Shown here piece after piece: positions 57,358-60,748 of a DNA stretch of 60,748 bases. Origin of the DNA: Mangrovibacter yixingensis (GTDB lineage: Bacteria; Pseudomonadota; Gammaproteobacteria; Enterobacterales; Enterobacteriaceae); contig NZ_JAIVKM010000013.1 in assembly GCF_020523985.1 (NCBI RefSeq), forward strand, positions 1 to 60,748. Reading direction: 5' to 3'. The stretch's first letter is position 1. Each line of letters starts with the position of its first letter. The notes under the pieces are model-generated. The model was not told the DNA's origin. It saw nothing but the letters and a program-made list of their open reading frames with translations, and did not search any database. A program made the translations under genes and the position numbers.

Positions 57358-58324
57358 TGATCCTCTCCTTTATAGAATTCAATGCCAATCGCCTTTTTTT
57401 ATCATCACATCTTGCGGCATCATTAATAAAAAGTAGCAAATCGGCTTTTATGCCAACCTCATCAACCGTAAAGCCAGATTTGTTTTTACCCAATCTAATA
57501 CTCCCTTTTGAGCTCTTAGTATAATAATATTTTGTACCACCATATTCATATACTTCAATATGGAAAAAAGTTTCAAGCAGGAACAGCATTCGTTCTATGT
57601 CTTTTTGCATAGTCGCATTAATACCTAATTCATTTACACACATCATGATTTCTTTTAGTCTAATCGGCATGGCTAAAGAAATAATATGGGTAAGTAAAAA
57701 GGCTAAGTGACCTGAGTTATTTACATCAAATTTATATTCCTTTCCATCGGAGGGGGCCAATGATTTTACATCATCGAGAATTAACTCCAAATGCTCGTTA
57801 TAATCCTTTCCGTCAACAGGGCCGGGATAAACGATATATGATTTATTATTAACTTTTTCACGAAGATAGGATAGTGGACCGAGATAAATAAACGACTCTT
57901 TTTTAACATCCTGTACTTCATGTTCAGGGACAATAACTAAGAGTTTTTTATTTATATCATCCAAGTTACAAAATAAGCCTAACTCTGCAATGGAACCACT
58001 ACTTTCCAAAAAAATAATAATCAAAGAGGATAAGTTTGCAATGTCTTTTTCAAATGAAATTAAGTCAGGATAATGACTATCTTTTAGATAGTTTTTAAAC
58101 GCCTCAGCAAGAAGAAGTTTATTAAAAAGCCTAGAGTCATTTTCTTTACAAAACTTATAAAACATGCCTCTCATTGTCGTTTGAGGCTCATGGAATGGTG
58201 CAACTTTAGCCCCGCAAAGAAAAATTATTTGCTCGTCATAACATACGCGAAAATTTTTAAGCTCCCACCCTGAAACATGTTTTTTTAACTTTTCCTCATA
58301 TTTTTCTTTTTGATTTTTTTCCAT
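57344..58324 (-). CDS. Retron effector, NDT-like N-glycosidase (St85/Eco1 family)
   Basis: 326-aa protein. N-terminal nucleoside 2-deoxyribosyltransferase-like domain (about 30-170): IIFLCGAK (33-40) and the active-site SSGSIAELGLF (108-118) with E114 as probable catalytic residue, then SFIYLGPLSYLREK. C-terminal region (about 195-326) fits the helical/winged-HTH domain of these effectors. The same architecture is known for the Eco1 (Ec86) N-glycosidase and the RcaT toxin of retron Sen2 (St85). In those systems msDNA plus RT keep it inactive until phage infection. The family is assigned from conserved blocks; substrate not determined. Confidence 0.88.
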   Translation of the reverse strand: MEKNQKEKYEEKLKKHVSGWELKNFRVCYDEQIIFLCGAKVAPFHEPQTTMRGMFYKFCKENDSRLFNKLLLAEAFKNYLKDSHYPDLISFEKDIANLSSLIIIFLESSGSIAELGLFCNLDDINKKLLVIVPEHEVQDVKKESFIYLGPLSYLREKVNNKSYIVYPGPVDGKDYNEHLELILDDVKSLAPSDGKEYKFDVNNSGHLAFLLTHIISLAMPIRLKEIMMCVNELGINATMQKDIERMLFLLETFFHIEVYEYGGTKYYYTKSSKGSIRLGKNKSGFTVDEVGIKADLLLFINDAARCDDKKRRLALNSIKERINEHN

Positions 58325-58349
58325 GAGTAAAGACTTATATTAATTGTCA

Positions 58350-58384
58350 TAAAAGAAGCTTACGCCACATAGTGGCGTAAGCTT
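58350..58384 (-). terminator. Hairpin between retron ncRNA and effector gene
   Basis: Perfect 13-bp stem AAGCTTACGCCAC / GTGGCGTAAGCTT with a 3-nt loop, followed on the minus strand by CTTTTA. It could be a leaky intrinsic terminator letting ncRNA exceed effector and RT transcripts. Its promoter-proximal arm overlaps the proposed a2 segment. Confidence 0.65.
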
Positions 58385-58531
58385 TCGTGTTGCTCTTACC
58401 TAGAGGAAGCGCTTGGTGTTCCTCTGGATTGCGCGACGACGTGCAACTAGGAGTGCAATCCAGAGGCACACCAAGCGCAACCCTAAAGCCGTTCAATATA
58501 AAAGTGTCTGGCTAAGCGCCCGACAAGCATA
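58378..58531 (-). ncRNA. Retron msr-msd ncRNA
   Basis: Located directly before the effector gene, as expected for this retron type. The msd contains a 24-bp stem with one mismatch (58455-58478 with 58409-58432; GCGCTTGG...CCAAGCGC) and a 22-nt loop. Near the 5' end is TTAGCC, comparable with the branch-site context TTAGC of Eco1. Proposed a1 (TATGCTTGTCG, 58521-58531) pairs imperfectly with a2 (CGAAAGCTTA, 58378-58387). Ends are therefore approximate; the msd stem is certain. Confidence 0.75.
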
Positions 58532-58619
58532 ACTAAATATGCCATACACGTTTAGAGCTATTGATTTATAACTGATCATTTGGTGGTAGTCCAGATCTTA
58601 AGCACAGTCATGGCGCGCA

Positions 58620-58638
58620 ATGCTTTCCCCGCCTCGCC
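58620..58638. other. cos site of the satellite (P2/P4 type)
   Basis: On the minus strand, GGCGAGGCGGGGAAAGCAT matches the 19-nt P2/P4 cohesive end (GGCGAGGCGGGGAAAGCAC) at 18 positions. It lies between the cargo and psu, as in P4, and should let a P2-type helper terminase package the satellite. Confidence 0.85.
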
Positions 58639-58740
58639 TGCCCGCTTTCCGGGGCGGTTTTAATGCACCTGCATTAACGGCCTCAGCGCCTGCCAGCACT
58701 GGCGGGAACAGCATTAAAGGTAGTCATAAAACGCATGCAA

Positions 58741-58773
58741 AGCCATGCACCTTATGCATGCATGGCTTTTTTT
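58741..58773 (+). terminator. Hairpin between cos and psu
   Basis: AGCCATGCA / TGCATGGCT with a T7 run on the + strand. It would stop rightward transcripts from the cos side; on the minus strand it follows psu and may be a weaker terminator. Confidence 0.6.
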
Positions 58774-58811
58774 GGGGAAAAAGGCGGGATTTTCGCGGTT
58801 TTTTACGCAGG

Positions 58812-59378
58812 TTACTGCGCGACCATGTCGGCACGTCGGCGGGTGTAAATCATGTTCTGTGCGGGGGTAAATTGCTCCCGGCTGTCATCGCGGGAAGGTG
58901 CTTCCGGCCGGTATCCGGCAGCGGTTAAAATCTCACTGTCCCGTTCTGAATAAGTAATGTCATGCCCTCCGGCCAGCCACACCGACAGGGCTTCACGCAG
59001 GTATTCTGATGAACGGTCGAGGGCGCGTTTGCGTACCATTTCAGGCTGGCCGCTCAGGTGCATCAGTTCCGGGGCAAGAATGGCGGCCAGTGCTGCGCCG
59101 TTCTGCTGCATGAAGTCATTCAGCCCGGTACGGATGCTGATGCGCTGCACTTCTTCATGTGAGCGGATATAGCGACCGGCGGCCTGATTCACTTCCCATT
59201 TTTTGATGTCAGTGATGTCGCGCAATTCCTGCATTCTGGCCGGAATGGGGTCATCAACAGCCAGAAGCTGTTCGCGGTATTCCTGCTCTGCCGCGGCCAG
59301 CTCTGATTTACGGTTCAGCCAGGCGGCTTTGTTGGTCTGGCAGGCCTCTGCGGCCTGCTGCAATGTGATGGTGGTCAC
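58812..59378 (-). CDS. psu: P4-type polarity suppression protein Psu
   Basis: 188-aa homologue of P4 Psu (190 aa), which binds the Rho factor to block termination and also decorates the satellite capsid. Shared blocks include WQVNQAAGRYIRSHE-like VNQAAGRYIRSHEEVQRISI and DDSREQFTPAQNMI. The start is a GTG at 59378 with AGGAG 8 nt upstream. It is the last gene of the late operon sid-delta-psu, 15 nt after delta. No damage is seen. Confidence 0.94.
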   Translation of the reverse strand: MTTITLQQAAEACQTNKAAWLNRKSELAAAEQEYREQLLAVDDPIPARMQELRDITDIKKWEVNQAAGRYIRSHEEVQRISIRTGLNDFMQQNGAALAAILAPELMHLSGQPEMVRKRALDRSSEYLREALSVWLAGGHDITYSERDSEILTAAGYRPEAPSRDDSREQFTPAQNMIYTRRRADMVAQ

Positions 59379-59393
59379 CGGGGTTTCTCCTGG

Positions 59394-59639
59394 TTAGTGG
59401 CGGAACGGTGAGCGGTAACAGCCTTTAACCCTGCCGGTGGCTGTGGCGGATGGCGGCACCGGGGCGGGCTTTTCTTCCACAACCGGTGAGCGAATCACTT
59501 CAAAAATGGATTCATGGGTTTTGAAGGTGGCCGAGCACTCCAGATTCTGGCACTGGTGATAACGCTCCTTGACGTTTTCCGACATGTAGCGGCTGGTTCG
59601 CACATGGGCGGCCTGACGGCAGAACGGGCAGCACATCAT
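59394..59639 (-). CDS. Ogr/Delta-like late transcription activator (single zinc finger)
   Basis: 81-aa zinc-finger activator of P2/P4 late promoters. The metal-binding cysteines are CPFC (4-7) and CQNLEC (about 30-35). P4 Delta is 166 aa, a tandem duplication of the domain; this one has a single domain and so has the size of P2 Ogr (72 aa). The C-terminal 30 residues are proline-rich. The ATG overlaps the sid stop codon by 4 nt. It should act at the TGT-N12-ACA site upstream of sid. Confidence 0.9.
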   Translation of the reverse strand: MMCCPFCRQAAHVRTSRYMSENVKERYHQCQNLECSATFKTHESIFEVIRSPVVEEKPAPVPPSATATGRVKGCYRSPFRH

Positions 59640-60370
59640 GACAGTAACCCCCGTGCTTTCAGGTCAGACTCACGCTGGCGCATTTTCGCCTGCCAGACCT
59701 GACGCTGAACGGGCGTGGCCGCCACACCGTGTTCCATATGCGGCAGTGTGGCCGCCGACAGTCCGGTTTTGTACAACACCGGTTCATCTGTCAGACGGAT
59801 ATTGCAGTTTTTAACTGACCGCTCAAGCCAGTTTTTCACCTGCTGCATTACCGCCTGTTCCGGTTCGGTATAACCCTGATGGCCGGTGGTGTTGGCAAGG
59901 GGATTTTCCCGTACCAGTACACTTAATTTCATCGCCCGGACAAGCGCCCCGCAGGTTTCACGTAATGCGGCATCCAGCTCATGTTCTGCATACTGACTCA
60001 GGACATGGTGATGTGCCTGCCGCCACGCTCTGGCCGTGCCGTCACAGGCCGCCCGCAGGTGGTCGCGCTCAAATGCCAGCACTTCAGAGAGGTTCTCACA
60101 TTCCTGCGCCAGCGTCCGGCGTGTCACCTGCTCAATATGCCGCTGTTTCAGTTCATCGGTCAGGATGGCACCACCGGCACGAAAGGCACTGCGCCATGCG
60201 CCGGTGTCACCGTCGTTTTCCTGCTCCAGCGCGGTTTTCTGCTCTGCCGCACGGCTGATGGCGGTGGTGATTTCATCCATCCGGCGGGCGTTTTCAAGAT
60301 GGGCGGCTCTGGCGCTGTCCAGTTGTGTCAGTGCCGGTTTCAGGTAATCAGGCATACGGGGTTTGGTCAT
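59636..60370 (-). CDS. sid: P4-type capsid size determination protein Sid
   Basis: 244-aa homologue of P4 Sid (244 aa), the external scaffold that makes the helper capsid protein build small T=4 heads. Conserved blocks are LDSARAAHLENARRMDE, HVLSQYAEHELDAAL and NPLANTTGHQGYTEPEQAVM. The start MTKPRMPDYL at 60370 follows GAGGAG and gives the P4 length; 48 additional upstream codons are not family-like and would overlap the promoter. First gene of the late operon. Confidence 0.95.
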   Translation of the reverse strand: MTKPRMPDYLKPALTQLDSARAAHLENARRMDEITTAISRAAEQKTALEQENDGDTGAWRSAFRAGGAILTDELKQRHIEQVTRRTLAQECENLSEVLAFERDHLRAACDGTARAWRQAHHHVLSQYAEHELDAALRETCGALVRAMKLSVLVRENPLANTTGHQGYTEPEQAVMQQVKNWLERSVKNCNIRLTDEPVLYKTGLSAATLPHMEHGVAATPVQRQVWQAKMRQRESDLKARGLLS

Positions 60371-60402
60371 GTTCGGGCTCCTCACAGTTTCAAGATGAGG
60401 AG

Positions 60403-60460
60403 ATTCTGCCGTGTCACACACAACAACACGACTCATTGCCGTTGTGGCAAAAATGACACA
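60403..60460 (-). promoter_or_regulatory. Ogr/Delta-activated sid promoter
   Basis: On the minus strand, TGT-N12-ACA (60443-60460) is the P2 Ogr/P4 Delta recognition site. A CAGAAT -10 lies at 60403-60408, placing the start of transcription near 60396 and the activator site centre at about -55, the spacing known for P2/P4 late promoters. There is no good -35, as expected for an activator-dependent promoter. Confidence 0.85.
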
Positions 60461-60534
60461 AACAGCCCTCAAAACCCGGCTTGCCAGGAAAAGGTCGCAG
60501 GAAACCCCTATCACTGGTTATTTTTATAATAAAA

Positions 60535-60715
60535 ACTGTTCACTACTGTTCACTCTAAATAAAAAGATAAGTAATACAGTAAGATAAGAGGTGAACAGTT
60601 GAGAAATAAGTGTTCACTCAGTGTTCACAACTGTTCACCCCCCCCTGTTTTTTCTGTCGGTTATTTTCTTAGGCTTTTTATCGATTAAAAAATTAAAATA
60701 TATAAATAAAAGTAA
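60535..60715. other. P4-type replication origin ori1 (alpha iterons plus AT-rich tract)
   Basis: Six iterons of the P4 alpha type (consensus GGTGAACAGT or its complement ACTGTTCACC) at 60535, 60545, 60590 (opposite orientation), 60609, 60620 and 60630; the first two are tandem, three deviate at one or two positions. An AT-rich tract follows (60661-60715). P4 alpha protein (primase-helicase) binds such iterons at ori1, upstream of sid. The alpha gene must lie right of the window. Confidence 0.85.
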
Positions 60716-60748
60716 TCAGGAATGGGCCATCAGTTTGCCAACAATAAC

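Noticed and set aside
58409-58478. CRISPR repeat or simple transposon inverted repeat
   Set aside because: A single pair of complementary arms next to a retron RT and effector is the expected msd stem; no spacer periodicity or transposase exists.
60371-60514. N-terminal extension of Sid by 48 residues
   Set aside because: The extension runs through the predicted late promoter and its -10, is unlike P4 Sid, and the start at 60370 has a GAGGAG ribosome site and the exact P4 length.

Overview
The window is a stretch of enterobacterial chromosome (Enterobacterales, most like Enterobacteriaceae). The evidence is near-full-length matches to Escherichia coli sodA, rhaT/RS/BAD/M, fdhD-fdoGHI-fdhE, arsRBC, ivbL-ilvBN, yicIJ and selC, with order partly shared with the E. 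coli 88-min and 82-min regions. I cannot name the genus. The last 6 kb (from about 54.6 kb) is the left part of an integrated P4-like phage satellite; its right end lies outside the window.

Layout. 0-1.2 kb: a structured GC-rich repeat, then sodA with a Fur-box promoter. 1.4-4.2 kb: a three-gene TRAP transporter. 4.4-12.6 kb: the L-rhamnose regulon (rhaT; rhaSR divergent from rhaBAD-fucO-like-rhaM). 12.6-15.6 kb: grxB, a GNAT acetyltransferase and a DUF1295 membrane protein, interrupted by two copies of a ~335-nt dispersed repeat. 15.7-22.6 kb: a nitrogen-compound cluster (XRE-cupin regulator, nitrilase, NitT/TauT-type ABC transporter, HpxX/AtzG-like small protein, amidase, EamA exporter). 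22.6-29.2 kb: formate dehydrogenase-O with its maturation proteins; fdoG is read through a UGA (selenocysteine) codon. 29.5-36.8 kb: a second unassigned catabolic cluster (amidase, DeoR regulator, M20 amidohydrolase, two APH/choline-kinase-fold kinases, DUF3311 protein plus sodium:solute symporter). 37-40 kb: a periplasmic unknown and arsRBC. 40.2-42.5 kb: ilvBN with its valine/leucine-rich leader peptide. 42.6-49.2 kb: a ROK kinase and an uncharacterised fructose-type PTS operon with two class II aldolases and a PRD regulator. 49.8-54.2 kb: nitroreductase, yicI, yicJ. 54.5 kb: selC (tRNA-Sec), which decodes the fdoG UGA 30 kb away.

The satellite starts at the selC 3' end with a P4-type integrase. 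Between int and cos, the known P4 cargo hotspot, lie a small RipA-like membrane protein and, on the opposite strand, a complete retron: an ncRNA with a long msd stem, an NDT-like (St85/Eco1-type) effector and a retron reverse transcriptase with NAxxH, YADD and VTG motifs. This is a likely anti-phage module. Right of it are the P2/P4-type cos site, psu, an unusually short delta, sid, an Ogr/Delta-responsive sid promoter, and an array of six alpha-type iterons beside an AT-rich tract (ori1).

The two nitrogen/amide clusters, the two-aldolase PTS operon and the retron island are the least conventional parts; the rest is conserved housekeeping or catabolic sequence.
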